Source: Desulforegula conservatrix Mb1Pa
GTDB taxonomy: Bacteria; Desulfobacterota; Desulfobacteria; Desulfobacterales; Desulforegulaceae
Assembly: GCF_000426225.1 (NCBI RefSeq)
Contig: NZ_AUEY01000033.1
Span: forward strand, 1 to 41,142
DNA length: 41,142 bases
Direction of reading: 5' to 3'
Shown: positions 7,565 to 15,438 of the stretch, one piece after another
Numbering within the stretch: the first letter of the stretch is position 1
Layout of the letters: each line of letters opens with the position of its first letter
Notes under the pieces: generated by a model
Seen by the model: only the letters and a program-made list of their open reading frames with translations
What the model was told of the DNA's origin: nothing
Databases searched by the model: none
Translations under genes and position numbers: made by a program

Positions 7565-8734
7565 ATGCAGAAACGTAAAGCCTTTAATTTTATTCTGTCT
7601 TTTTTTATTTTTTTGATGCTTGTACCTGTTATGGCAGATTCAGAGCCGGTTAACGGTGAACCAGCCTTGAAAAAACTTCTTGCAGATATTGGAATAAGCT
7701 ATTCCGGTGATAATACGACAGCAATAGGCAAAGCCAAGGAATTTGTCATAAGCCGTCAGGCCCAGAAGAAAAGAGATGTCGTTTTTAAGGCCCCTGTCGT
7801 ATTTGAAGAAATAAATCAGAAATATCTTACAATTAATTATGATGTTGAAATAAAGCCTGATTCACTTGGGGTTGTGTCACTTCTTTTTGAGAGAAGCGGA
7901 GATAAAATCAATTTTGCAGAAGGCAAGTATCTTCTCTGGGTTGGCCCGGACGACATGAAGGAATACAAGTCAATAACAACAGAAAAAATTTGCGAGTACT
8001 ACAGGAAATTAGGCGCAAATGACTGCTTTCCTGTCGTGACCCATTCCAAAATGACAAGAGCGGTCTCACTCAAGGCTGATATCAAGCATACCCACAGTGG
8101 AGATGATATTAACTCAGGAATTATCAAAGAACAGTACATAGACGATTCCATAGCAAGGGATTCCGAGGTAAAGGCGCTGATTGCAAATATGGCAAAATCA
8201 GCCCCGCCTGCAGCTCCTGCTGCGGCCCCTGTTAATGTGCCGGCACCAAAACCGGGAGTCGCCTTTACTCCGATTCCGGAAGCCGGAGCCAATGAAAGAA
8301 TCGCACATCTTGAAGCAGAGGTTAAAAGGCTTTCCGAACTTCTCAAGGATGTCACAAGAACCAACGAAGCGCTGGTATTCAGCAATATGAATCTACAGGT
8401 TGTTAATGGTTCAGGAAGCACTGAATCTGCAAATGGCAAGGGCAATATTATTGTTGGTTACAATGCCGGTGGAGGAGCTAAATCAGGATCCCACAATTTG
8501 GTTGTCGGTAGCAAAAACGGCTACTCATCTTACGGCGGGATAATTGCAGGCAACGGCAATACTGCATCAGGTAAATTTTCCTGCGTGCTTGGCGGAGCTT
8601 CAAATACAGCGTCCGGTGATCAGTCAGCTATTGTCGGTGGTGAAAAGAACAATGCAAGCGGCAATTCTGCAGTGATTGTCGGAGGTGCCCAGAGATCGGC
8701 CACAAATATAAATCCACATTTTTCCAATCAGTAG
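7565..8734 (+). CDS. Exported coiled-coil protein with YadA-head-like beta-roll repeats, no membrane anchor
   Basis: 389 aa. G-rich Shine-Dalgarno at 7555-7561 supports the ATG at 7565 over a TTG at 7547. A signal peptide (FILSFFIFLMLVPVMA) comes first, then a globular domain of about 160 residues with no recognised family. Next is an Ala/Pro-rich linker and a short heptad region (ERIAHLEAEVKRLSELLKDV). The last 100 residues are Gly/Asn/Ser repeats such as NTASGKFSCVLGG, NTASGDQSAIVGG and NNASGNSAVIVGG. These match the left-handed beta-roll of trimeric-autotransporter heads (YadA/Hep_Hag). The order is reversed from YadA and the C-terminal membrane anchor is missing, so it is probably secreted or periplasmic rather than a trimeric autotransporter. 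Confidence 0.75.
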   Translation: MQKRKAFNFILSFFIFLMLVPVMADSEPVNGEPALKKLLADIGISYSGDNTTAIGKAKEFVISRQAQKKRDVVFKAPVVFEEINQKYLTINYDVEIKPDSLGVVSLLFERSGDKINFAEGKYLLWVGPDDMKEYKSITTEKICEYYRKLGANDCFPVVTHSKMTRAVSLKADIKHTHSGDDINSGIIKEQYIDDSIARDSEVKALIANMAKSAPPAAPAAAPVNVPAPKPGVAFTPIPEAGANERIAHLEAEVKRLSELLKDVTRTNEALVFSNMNLQVVNGSGSTESANGKGNIIVGYNAGGGAKSGSHNLVVGSKNGYSSYGGIIAGNGNTASGKFSCVLGGASNTASGDQSAIVGGEKNNASGNSAVIVGGAQRSATNINPHFSNQ

Positions 8735-8780
8735 ACGCTGTTTTGACGTTTGATTGTTATGATGCAGATCTTTCATATTT

Positions 8781-8813
8781 AATAACACGGCTCAAATTAT
8801 GGGCCGTGTTATT
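8781..8813 (+). terminator. Hairpin between beta-roll gene and pseudo-caspase gene
   Basis: Perfect 11-bp inverted repeat AATAACACGGC (8781-8791) and its complement (8803-8813), 11-nt loop. It is followed by ATATCATTC rather than a clean T run, so termination may be partial. It argues that 7565-8734 and 8884-10989 are at least partly separate units. Confidence 0.6.
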
Positions 8814-8883
8814 ATATCATTCAGCATACTTATTTAAATTCTGGTTAAAATCCTGGTTATCAACTTATATATTGAGAGGCTTT

Positions 8884-10989
8884 ATGAAGCTCATTAAGAA
8901 AAGCGTTGTCATGGGTTTCCTTGCTGTTATTTTACCATTGCTTCTGCATGGTTTATGTTTTGGAGCGCCAGAGACAAAAGCCCCTGCAAAGGCGCATCTG
9001 TTCAAGGCCCTAATAATCGGTGTCAGCAATTATTCGGATAAAAATATTAAGGCATTTTCAGGATCAGGCAGTGATGCTCAAAAAATCGGAAAGATTCTTA
9101 CAGATGTTTACGGTTTTCAGGTTAAAACACTGCTTAATGAAAAAGCAACGCGAAATGAAATAATCTCTTCCATGTCCCAGCTGTCGGATCTCCCTCAGGA
9201 GTCAAGCGTGATGGTGGTTTTTCTGGGAAGCGGCGAAAAGGATCAATTGTACGATTATACATACTGGATTCCACATGATGCAAAGTCCGGGGATGTGTTG
9301 ACTTACATTGACAACAGGCAGATCGCCAAGCAGATAAAAAAGATCAAATCCAAACACCTTCTCATGATTTCAGGTGCAAGCTATCCTGCCGCAGGAATTA
9401 CTGGTGTACCTCAAAGCCAGGAAGAACTTTCCAAAAAATTCCAAGGCCAGAGCAGATGGGTTCTTTTATCAGGATTAAATATTGACGTGCCTGATTCGGC
9501 AGATCCTTCAACAGGAGCTTTTGGAAAGGCAATTTTCCAGTCTTTTAAGAAGAACCAGTCTTCCGTATTTTCTGTTCAGGATTTTTATAAAGGGGTGCAG
9601 TCGTCAGTTTCTGCCAAATCTGGAATTAAACCGGTTTTTGGTGTGTTTGATTCAGGGCAGGTATCAGGAGGAGAATTCCTTTTTGCAAAACCAGAGGCCC
9701 AGGCAGCCTTGATAAGCGGAGAAACATCAGCTGCGTCAATAGAAGGTGAAGGAACTGGTAACGATGCCGTCCTTAACATAAATTCTCCTATTCAGGGCGC
9801 AGATATTTATCTAAACGGAATACCATGGGGGAAGACTCCGCTTAAGGATAAAAAAGTAATAGCCGGAAAATATTCTGTGAAATTGAGCAAAGACGGATAT
9901 GATCCTTCACAGAGTGAAGTCACAATAGCTGTGGGAGAGACAAAAGAACTTGATATAGACATACTGCCTTCAAAGTCATCCGAAGGAATTCTTAAATTTA
10001 CCGTCACTCCCCAAACTGCATCTGTTCTATTTACTGATGGCAAGACAAAATACTCTCCTGGTATGAGCCTGTCACCAGGAAAATATCAGGTCGAAGTATC
10101 GAGTTTTGGTTATGAAAAACAGAAAATTGATTTTGATATTACACCCGGCGCAAAAATTGAAAAAAACATAAATCTTAAAGAGGCTTCAGTAATCCAGAAC
10201 TCCCTCGGAATGAAGTTTGTTAAGATTGCTCCAGGCGGTTTTGTAATGGGGTCTGGATCTGATGTCCAGAACCGTGGCGCAGATGAAATATCCCACCAAG
10301 TAAAAATATCGAAGGCTTTTTTCATACAAGCCACAGAAGTAACTAATGGACAATGGTCTGAGTTCGTGAAGGCTACATCCTATAAAACCGATTCTGAGAC
10401 GAGTGGTAATGGTCCATGGATATGGATAGGTCATAAATGGGAGCAGGACCCTGCATATAGCTGGGCTAAACCTGGATTTCAGCAAACCCAGGATGCTCCG
10501 GTTGTCTGTGTTTCCTGGAATGACGCCAATAAATTCATCGCCTGGATCAATGCAAAAGGTGAGGGAACTTACAGGCTTCCTACTGAAGCTGAATGGGAAT
10601 ATGCTGCAAGGGCCGGCAGCAAGGATAATTTCTCAACCGGCCAGTGCCTGTCTCCCCAACAAGCAAATTTTGACTCTACAGCTTTATGGGGAAAATGCCA
10701 GACAGGAAAGCCTTTGAAGATGACTGTCAAGACAGCTAATTTCCCTGCTAATCCATGGGGGCTTTTTGATATGCATGGTAATGCCATGGAATGGTGCGGT
10801 GACTGGTACGGCGAATATCAAGTATCAGGAGAGGCTTTGGATCCCAAGGGCGCAAAAACCGGCACAAACAGGGTGGCAAGAGGAGGCGCATGGGAAAGCT
10901 ATGTATACCAGTGCAGATCTGCAAAGAGATTCAGCTTTGTTCCTGAAGAATCATATAATAATCTTGGTTTCAGGCTGGTTGCTGAATAA
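8884..10989 (+). CDS. Exported pseudo-caspase / PEGA x2 / FGE-sulfatase-like fusion protein
   Basis: 701 aa from the ATG at 8884 (GAGAGG at 8874-8879); a longer frame from 8743 would run through a hairpin. The signal peptide is MKLIKKSVVMGFLAVILPLL with likely cleavage near FGA. Residues 38-270 have the caspase (peptidase C14) fold pattern: FKALIIGVSNY, SDAQKIGKIL, VMVVFLGSG and HLLMISGASYPA. The catalytic His-Gly is Ser116-Gly, and the segment aligning with a DACYSG active site reads GASYPA with Ser166 for Cys. The protease therefore looks dead. Two PEGA domains follow (about 295-362 and 368-435). An SUMF1/FGE-sulfatase domain fills 439-701 (NSLGMKFVKIAPGGFVMGS; RLPTEAEWEYAARAG; WGLFDMHGNAMEW; RVARGGAW; NLGFRLV). 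It lacks the paired cysteines of true formylglycine-generating enzymes, so a binding role is more likely. Confidence 0.85.
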   Translation: MKLIKKSVVMGFLAVILPLLLHGLCFGAPETKAPAKAHLFKALIIGVSNYSDKNIKAFSGSGSDAQKIGKILTDVYGFQVKTLLNEKATRNEIISSMSQLSDLPQESSVMVVFLGSGEKDQLYDYTYWIPHDAKSGDVLTYIDNRQIAKQIKKIKSKHLLMISGASYPAAGITGVPQSQEELSKKFQGQSRWVLLSGLNIDVPDSADPSTGAFGKAIFQSFKKNQSSVFSVQDFYKGVQSSVSAKSGIKPVFGVFDSGQVSGGEFLFAKPEAQAALISGETSAASIEGEGTGNDAVLNINSPIQGADIYLNGIPWGKTPLKDKKVIAGKYSVKLSKDGYDPSQSEVTIAVGETKELDIDILPSKSSEGILKFTVTPQTASVLFTDGKTKYSPGMSLSPGKYQVEVSSFGYEKQKIDFDITPGAKIEKNINLKEASVIQNSLGMKFVKIAPGGFVMGSGSDVQNRGADEISHQVKISKAFFIQATEVTNGQWSEFVKATSYKTDSETSGNGPWIWIGHKWEQDPAYSWAKPGFQQTQDAPVVCVSWNDANKFIAWINAKGEGTYRLPTEAEWEYAARAGSKDNFSTGQCLSPQQANFDSTALWGKCQTGKPLKMTVKTANFPANPWGLFDMHGNAMEWCGDWYGEYQVSGEALDPKGAKTGTNRVARGGAWESYVYQCRSAKRFSFVPEESYNNLGFRLVAE

Positions 10990-11061
10990 TAATGGTTTCG
11001 GAAATTTTTGGCTAAGCTTAAGCTTTAAATGGACTCTGCAATACCATTCTTTTTTTTGATG

Positions 11062-11185
11062 AAGTCGCAAAAAGTAAATAAAAGACGGTGGCGTCATGCG
11101 GACTCGATCCGACATCTTTGTATATTCAGGTACTTCTGGATTCCGGCCTGTGCCGCAATGACGGTAATCGGACTTTTTGCGACTT
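11062..11185 (+). repeat. Dispersed intergenic repeat family 1, copy 1
   Basis: 124 bp bounded by a perfect 14-bp terminal inverted repeat, AAGTCGCAAAAAGT (11062-11075) and its complement (11172-11185). The interior has a degenerate ATGCCGGA/TCCGGCAT dyad, a CTTTGTAT stretch and a second dyad related to GGATTCCGG. Four more copies lie at 13794, 25960, 27439 and 40347, all intergenic. Structure resembles a small non-autonomous MITE or a REP-type element. Confidence 0.85.
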
Positions 11186-11223
11186 TGTCCTATTTAAATC
11201 AGCTTATAATTGTAAATTCAAGG

Positions 11224-11265
11224 TCTGGCAGACTCATGTTTAATGATGTTTGCCGGATTTTTTTT
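11224..11265 (+). terminator. Rho-independent terminator downstream of the pseudo-caspase gene
   Basis: Stem TCTGGCAGACTCAT (11224-11237) pairs with 11243-11257 through two G-U pairs and one bulged T, loop GTTTA, followed by eight T (11258-11265). It also separates this unit from the convergent DUF554 gene. The core GGCAGACTC-TGTTTAATG recurs at 17322-17347. Confidence 0.8.
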
Positions 11266-11277
11266 ATAAGACCTTTT

Positions 11278-11979
11278 TTATAATAAAGCATGCAAACCTG
11301 TTATATTAATTATTAATGCGTAAACAAACGGAATGAATATGGCTGGCAGCATGTTTCCGGCCCTGATCCTGCCTACTTCCAGCATATTAAGGCCTATTGC
11401 AATTATAAGAAGGCCACCCACAGACGACATCTGCGCTATCACTTCTGGAGTCATATATGGCTTAATAAGTGCTGCCAAAAGTGTGATGAAACTCTGGTAT
11501 ATAAAAACAGATACAGATGACAGAATAACGCCCGCACCTAATATGGACGTCAGGATAATTGTCGTGACTCCATCAAGAACGGATTTAGCAAAAAGAGTCT
11601 GATGATTCCCGGTTAGCCCACTTTCAATCGATCCGACAATTGCCATTGATCCTACGCAGAAGATAAGGCTGGCTTGGACAAAACCCTTTGAAAAGTCCGA
11701 GTTGCTTCCAGATATTTTGCTTTCAATAAATTTCCCCAGAGAATCGAGTCTTGCTTCTATTCTTATAAATTCACCGATGAGAGATCCGGCAACAAGACTT
11801 AGAATTACAGTCATTATTGAGTCTGTTTTAATGGCTGAAGATATTCCAATAAGGACAACACAAAGACCAACTGCCTGCATCAGGGTTTCTCTGTATCTTT
11901 CAGGTATTCCTCCCCGAAGTAAAAGACCTGCTATACCTCCCGCAATTATCGAAATTGCATTTACCACGTTTCCAATCAT
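11278..11979 (-). CDS. DUF554 family integral membrane protein
   Basis: 233 aa. Starts MIGNVVNAISIIAGGIAGLLL, characteristic of DUF554 (YdfK-type) proteins, and has about six hydrophobic membrane segments: 1-21, a VGLCVVLIGISSAI segment, MTVILSLVAGSLIGEFI, ASLIFCVGSMAIVGSI, a SILGAGVILSSVSVF region and a C-terminal AIFIPFVYALIIN. The conserved region ending SMAIVGSIESGLTG is present. Function of the family is not established; a transport role is usually assumed. A GTG at 11985 is in frame, but AAGGA lies 7 nt before the ATG at 11979, so the latter is chosen. It is divergent from the DUF4412-like gene. Confidence 0.9.
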   Translation of the reverse strand: MIGNVVNAISIIAGGIAGLLLRGGIPERYRETLMQAVGLCVVLIGISSAIKTDSIMTVILSLVAGSLIGEFIRIEARLDSLGKFIESKISGSNSDFSKGFVQASLIFCVGSMAIVGSIESGLTGNHQTLFAKSVLDGVTTIILTSILGAGVILSSVSVFIYQSFITLLAALIKPYMTPEVIAQMSSVGGLLIIAIGLNMLEVGRIRAGNMLPAIFIPFVYALIINITGLHALL

Positions 11980-12124
11980 GTACACGTCCTTATTATGGTT
12001 TGATAACAGCTCGACCTGAGACTATTATGCATTGCTGATTGAAAAACAAGGCTAAATAATATATCCAGATTCATATTTTTTATTATGTCTAATTACCGAA
12101 CAAATTTTAAAAAGAGGTGGTTTA

Positions 12125-12907
12125 ATGAAGAAAACATGTTTTATTTTTGCGGCGGCACTCATATTTCCAACTTTGGCAAACGCAGGATGGATGGTTGATA
12201 CAAAATCGAGTGACGGAGAAGCAAGAAAAACCTATATTGAGGGATCAATACTGTGTGAGGAAACAGACGGCGACTATGTCATAATCGATATGAAATCCAA
12301 GCAGATTACAATAGTTAATAATAAAACCAAGACATATGCCACATCCACAGTTGATGAAATGAAAAAAATGACGGCTGATTTCAAGGCCCAGGCTGATAAA
12401 TCAATGGCTGAAGCTCTTAAGACCATGGCGCCTGAGCAGCAGGCAGCTTATAAAAAAATGATGGGCACAAGCGACGCAAAAAAACCTTCTGTTAAGGTTC
12501 AGAAAAAGAATGATGAAAAGATTGCAGGCTTTAGCTCAACTAAATATGAGATTATGAGCGACAATAAGCTTGTGGAGGAAATATGGGTTTCTTCAGAAGT
12601 TCCTTTTTTTGATGGTGATTTCAAGCAGAATGCAGATCTAATGGCAGAAGCCGCTTCTGGGATGGCTGGAGGAGATTATACCTCGGATAAGGCATATCTT
12701 GAACTCATGAAAAGCGGATATCCTGTGAAACAGCGATCTCTTTCGTCTGCTGAAATGCCTAATATGCCGGGGATGCCAGAAAGCTGGAGTACAGAAGAAG
12801 TCAAGTCTATCCAGAAAATGGATGTTGCAAAATATATTACTGTCCCTGCCGGTTACAAGAAGAACAGTTATATGGACATGATGCAGCCACCTACAGGAGA
12901 AAAATAG
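12125..12907 (+). CDS. Periplasmic DUF4412-like protein
   Basis: 260 aa. Signal peptide MKKTCFIFAAALIFPTLANA, then a mature part opening GWMVDTKSSDG. The pattern of a short strand-rich start (EETDGDYVIIDMKSKQITIVNNKTKTYA), a charged Met/Lys-rich middle (MKKMTADFKAQADKSM) and KIAGFSSTKYEIMSDNKLVEEIWVSSEVPF resembles the DUF4412 family of envelope proteins that share fold features with lipoprotein carriers. GAGGTGG at 12114-12120 is a strong ribosome site. Family assignment is from these patterns only; biochemical role is unknown. Confidence 0.7.
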   Translation: MKKTCFIFAAALIFPTLANAGWMVDTKSSDGEARKTYIEGSILCEETDGDYVIIDMKSKQITIVNNKTKTYATSTVDEMKKMTADFKAQADKSMAEALKTMAPEQQAAYKKMMGTSDAKKPSVKVQKKNDEKIAGFSSTKYEIMSDNKLVEEIWVSSEVPFFDGDFKQNADLMAEAASGMAGGDYTSDKAYLELMKSGYPVKQRSLSSAEMPNMPGMPESWSTEEVKSIQKMDVAKYITVPAGYKKNSYMDMMQPPTGEK

Positions 12908-12939
12908 AGATTCCGTTTTGCTGTTCCAGGTCAATAAAG

Positions 12940-13048
12940 ACGAGCTTGCGAACTGTTTTGCTTGAAGCGAGCGTGCCTCCATGTATACTCATCAATGTCA
13001 CAGCTTGAACATTTGAAATGAGTCAGGCCGTTTGAATGGCAAGCTCGT
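12940..13048. repeat. 10-bp inverted repeat in the gap after the DUF4412-like gene
   Basis: ACGAGCTTGC at 12940-12949 and its exact complement at 13039-13048, separated by 89 nt. With repeat family 2 just after it, this fills the 392-nt gap 12908-13299. No gene is supportable there; the minus-strand frame 12998-13195 simply crosses the repeat. Confidence 0.5.
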
Positions 13049-13063
13049 TGTTGCATCATTACT

Positions 13064-13202
13064 GGAAAACCCTTTTGAAAAAGGGTTTTCCAGACCTTTC
13101 CCAAAACTTTTATGTTTTTTTATTACGAGTTGATAACATATGTTTATCAAGCAAAAGAATCCATAACCGAAAAGTTTTTGCCAAGCTTTTTTCAAAAAGC
13201 GG
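13064..13202 (+). repeat. Dispersed intergenic repeat family 2, copy A
   Basis: Begins with a 13-bp perfect hairpin, GGAAAACCCTTTT (13064-13076) with its complement 13079-13091. It continues ACCTTTCCCAAAACTTTT and ends AAGTTTTTGCCAAGCTTTTTTC followed by AAAAAGCG. A second copy in the opposite orientation is at 38053-38194 with the same order of blocks. Could also stop transcription from the upstream gene, though no T run follows the first hairpin. Confidence 0.8.
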
Positions 13203-13299
13203 CCTTTGATCTTTCATTTAACAGAAGAGTTCAAATTATGACGATGTGAAGTATATTTCTTTCTTCTATCCGACAATGAACTTCAGAGAGCTATAAATA

Positions 13300-13764
13300 A
13301 TGAATATTGACACAACCCTGCTGAATATTCTTCCTGTGCTTAAGTCTGTTTACGAGAAAAAGATGCCTTTCAACAAGCATATAGGCTTGAAAATTGATAC
13401 ACTGACTCCAGACGAAACAATAATGCGAATAGACATGGACAGCCATCTGATAGGGAATTATTCAAAAAATGTTCTCCATGGAGGTGTTTTGTCATCCATA
13501 ATAGATGTCACAGGAGGTCTGATGGCATCTGTGGAGCTTCTAAAAAGGATTGCAGGCTCAACTCCTGAAGAGATAGCAAAGAGACTCGGAGGTATGGCCA
13601 CAATTGATATGAGGGTTGATTTTCTGAGGCCTGGGAAGGGATCTTTTTTTCTTGCGAAGGGTAAGGTAATTAGATGCGGAGCAAGAATTGCCCTGATTCA
13701 GATTGATGTTTTTGCAGATAATGAAACCCATGTGGCAACGGGTCTGGCAAATTACAAACTATAA
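13300..13764 (+). CDS. Hotdog-fold thioesterase (PaaI / acyl-CoA thioesterase type)
   Basis: 154 aa, a single hotdog domain. The central helix motif is H60-G-G-V-L-S-S-I-I-D69, the HGGxxxxxxD signature of the PaaI-like group. Downstream strands include MATIDMRVDFLRPG and ALIQIDVFADNETHVATGLANYKL. Such enzymes hydrolyse acyl-CoA thioesters; the substrate cannot be read from sequence. The N-terminal 25 residues are longer than in minimal PaaI proteins. It stands alone between two repeat elements, with GAGAG ahead of the ATG. Confidence 0.88.
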   Translation: MNIDTTLLNILPVLKSVYEKKMPFNKHIGLKIDTLTPDETIMRIDMDSHLIGNYSKNVLHGGVLSSIIDVTGGLMASVELLKRIAGSTPEEIAKRLGGMATIDMRVDFLRPGKGSFFLAKGKVIRCGARIALIQIDVFADNETHVATGLANYKL

Positions 13765-13793
13765 AGCGGGCATCAAGCAGAGTCTTGACAAGA

Positions 13794-13911
13794 TCGCAAA
13801 AAGTCCATTTCAGTCATTCCGGCACAGGCCGGAATCCAGAAGTAATTGAAAATACAAAGATGCCGGATCAAGTCCGGCATGACGCTGATTCCTTTTTCTG
13901 ACTTTTTGCGA
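13794..13911 (-). repeat. Dispersed intergenic repeat family 1, copy 2 (reverse orientation)
   Basis: 118 bp bounded by TCGCAAAAAGT (13794-13804) and its complement (13901-13911). It contains two crisp internal hairpins, ATTCCGG/CCGGAAT (13816-13835) and ATGCCGGA/TCCGGCAT (13860-13880). This is the best-preserved copy, inverted relative to the others. Confidence 0.88.
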
Positions 13912-13929
13912 GTTCATTAAAGTTGAGTC

Positions 13930-13950
13930 GTGCCCCAAAAAATGAGGCAC
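13930..13950 (-). terminator. Hairpin downstream of purB
   Basis: 8-bp stem GTGCCCCA (13930-13937) with TGAGGCAC (13943-13950), one wobble pair in RNA, 5-nt loop. It lies just past the purB stop. On the minus strand no T run follows, while AATTTT follows on the plus strand, so it may work in either or neither direction. Confidence 0.55.
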
Positions 13951-13964
13951 AATTTTCAATTATA

Positions 13965-15341
13965 TCAGTGTTTGATTGAGGCGAAATACTCATCCACAAG
14001 CTGTTCGGCAAATCCTGTGTAAGTGAGTGGGGTCAGCTGTTTCATTCTGATTTTTTCTTCTTCAGTGAGTTTTTCGAGACCATCAATGAACGCAGCAAGA
14101 TCTTCCTTGGTGATTTTTCTTCCCCGTGTCAGCTCTTTCATCTTTTCATATGGGTTTTCTTCTCCGCATATGCGCATATAAGTCTGAATAGGTTCTGCAA
14201 GAAGTTCAAGATTTTCCTCAAGGTCTTTTCTGAGAGCTCCCTCGTCAAGCTCCACCTTGTCAAGGCCCCTTATGGAGCTTTTTATTCCTATCATCAGATA
14301 TCCGAATACTGCTCCCAGGTTTCTAAGGACAGTGCTGTCTGTAAGATCTCTCTGGAATCTGGAGTTAAGAAGTTTTACTGACATATGCTCCATGAGGGAG
14401 ATAGCTACGCCAAGGTTGCCTTCACTGTTTTCAAAATCTATTGGGTTGACCTTGTGTGGCATGGTGGAAGACCCGACTTCTCCTTCCCTGACTTTCTGCT
14501 TGAAGTAGCCAAGGGAAATATATCCCCACATGTCCCTGTCAAGGTCTGTAAGAATGGATGAAATTCTTATCATTGAATGAAGAATGCGGGACAGATAGCC
14601 GTTGGGATTAATCTGGGTGGTGAATATGATAGGCTCGATTCCAAGATAGTTTTCGATGAAATGCCTGCTCGCATTTATCCAGTCAACGTCAGGGAACGCG
14701 AAACTGTGGGCATTGAAATTTCCTGTTGCTCCGTTCATCTTGCCCTGGACTGTAATCCCGGCTAAGTTCCATCTTCCTTCCCTCAATCTCCAGGCAAAAT
14801 TGACCAGTTCCTTGCCTGCTGTCGTTGGGGTGGCTGGCTGACCATGGGTTCTTGACATCATGGGAACAGCCTTGCTTTCAAGCGCCATTTTTTCGATTTT
14901 GGCCAGAAGACTGTCAAGGCTTTTGATAACAATATCTCTGCCATCTTTGACCATGAGGGCGTAGGCAGTGTTGTTAATATCGTCAGAAGTGCAGGCAAAA
15001 TGTGTCCACTCACTGAGTGACGCCATTGAAGTTCCTGAAAGTTTTTCTTTTATATAGTATTCAACCGCTTTTACGTCGTGGTTTGTGGTTTTTTCGATGT
15101 CCTTGATTCTTGATGCAGCGTCCACATCGAATCTTGCGACTATATTATCAAGTACATCGACCATCTTTTCATCCCAGCTGTCACCCGCAAGTTTTAGGCC
15201 CCCCAGAATGAATTTCAGCCATTCTATTTCAACTTTTACCCTATATTTTATAAGGCCAAATTCGGAATAAATATCCCTCAATTCCGTGGTGGAACGCTTG
15301 TATCTGCCATCCAGGACGCTGAGTGCGGTAATGCTTTCCAT
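13965..15341 (-). CDS. purB: Adenylosuccinate lyase
   Basis: 458 aa, E. coli PurB-like length (456 aa). Cleaves SAICAR to AICAR plus fumarate, and adenylosuccinate to AMP plus fumarate. The fumarase-superfamily signature is intact at S291-S-T-M-P-H-K-V-N-P300, continuing IDFENSEGN, with catalytic serine at 291/292. SRTHGQPATPTT and the start ITALSVLDGRYKR are also PurB-specific. AAGGAG lies just before the ATG. It is downstream of recD on the same strand (97-nt gap, no terminator seen), so read-through from recD is possible. Confidence 0.97.
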   Translation of the reverse strand: MESITALSVLDGRYKRSTTELRDIYSEFGLIKYRVKVEIEWLKFILGGLKLAGDSWDEKMVDVLDNIVARFDVDAASRIKDIEKTTNHDVKAVEYYIKEKLSGTSMASLSEWTHFACTSDDINNTAYALMVKDGRDIVIKSLDSLLAKIEKMALESKAVPMMSRTHGQPATPTTAGKELVNFAWRLREGRWNLAGITVQGKMNGATGNFNAHSFAFPDVDWINASRHFIENYLGIEPIIFTTQINPNGYLSRILHSMIRISSILTDLDRDMWGYISLGYFKQKVREGEVGSSTMPHKVNPIDFENSEGNLGVAISLMEHMSVKLLNSRFQRDLTDSTVLRNLGAVFGYLMIGIKSSIRGLDKVELDEGALRKDLEENLELLAEPIQTYMRICGEENPYEKMKELTRGRKITKEDLAAFIDGLEKLTEEEKIRMKQLTPLTYTGFAEQLVDEYFASIKH

Positions 15342-15438
15342 CTATAACTCCTTATATTTGAAGTTTTAAGAAAATATCAAAATATGTTCAAATTTGCTTA
15401 AGTAAAAAATATCTATGGTTATTAAGCGTACACGGCAA

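Noticed and set aside
8440-8700. Short tandem-like repeats as a possible CRISPR or satellite
   Set aside because: They encode in-frame beta-roll repeats (NTASG...VGG) and are not identical at DNA level.
8743-8883. 47-codon N-terminal extension of the pseudo-caspase frame
   Set aside because: It runs through a perfect 11-bp hairpin and lacks a ribosome site, whereas the ATG at 8884 has GAGAGG and starts a signal peptide.
10198-10989. Genuine formylglycine-generating enzyme
   Set aside because: The C-terminal RGG region has a single Cys (YQCRSA) rather than the cysteine pair, and no sulfatase gene is nearby.
12998-13195. Minus-strand ORF of 65 codons
   Set aside because: It is a read of repeat family 2 with no ribosome site.
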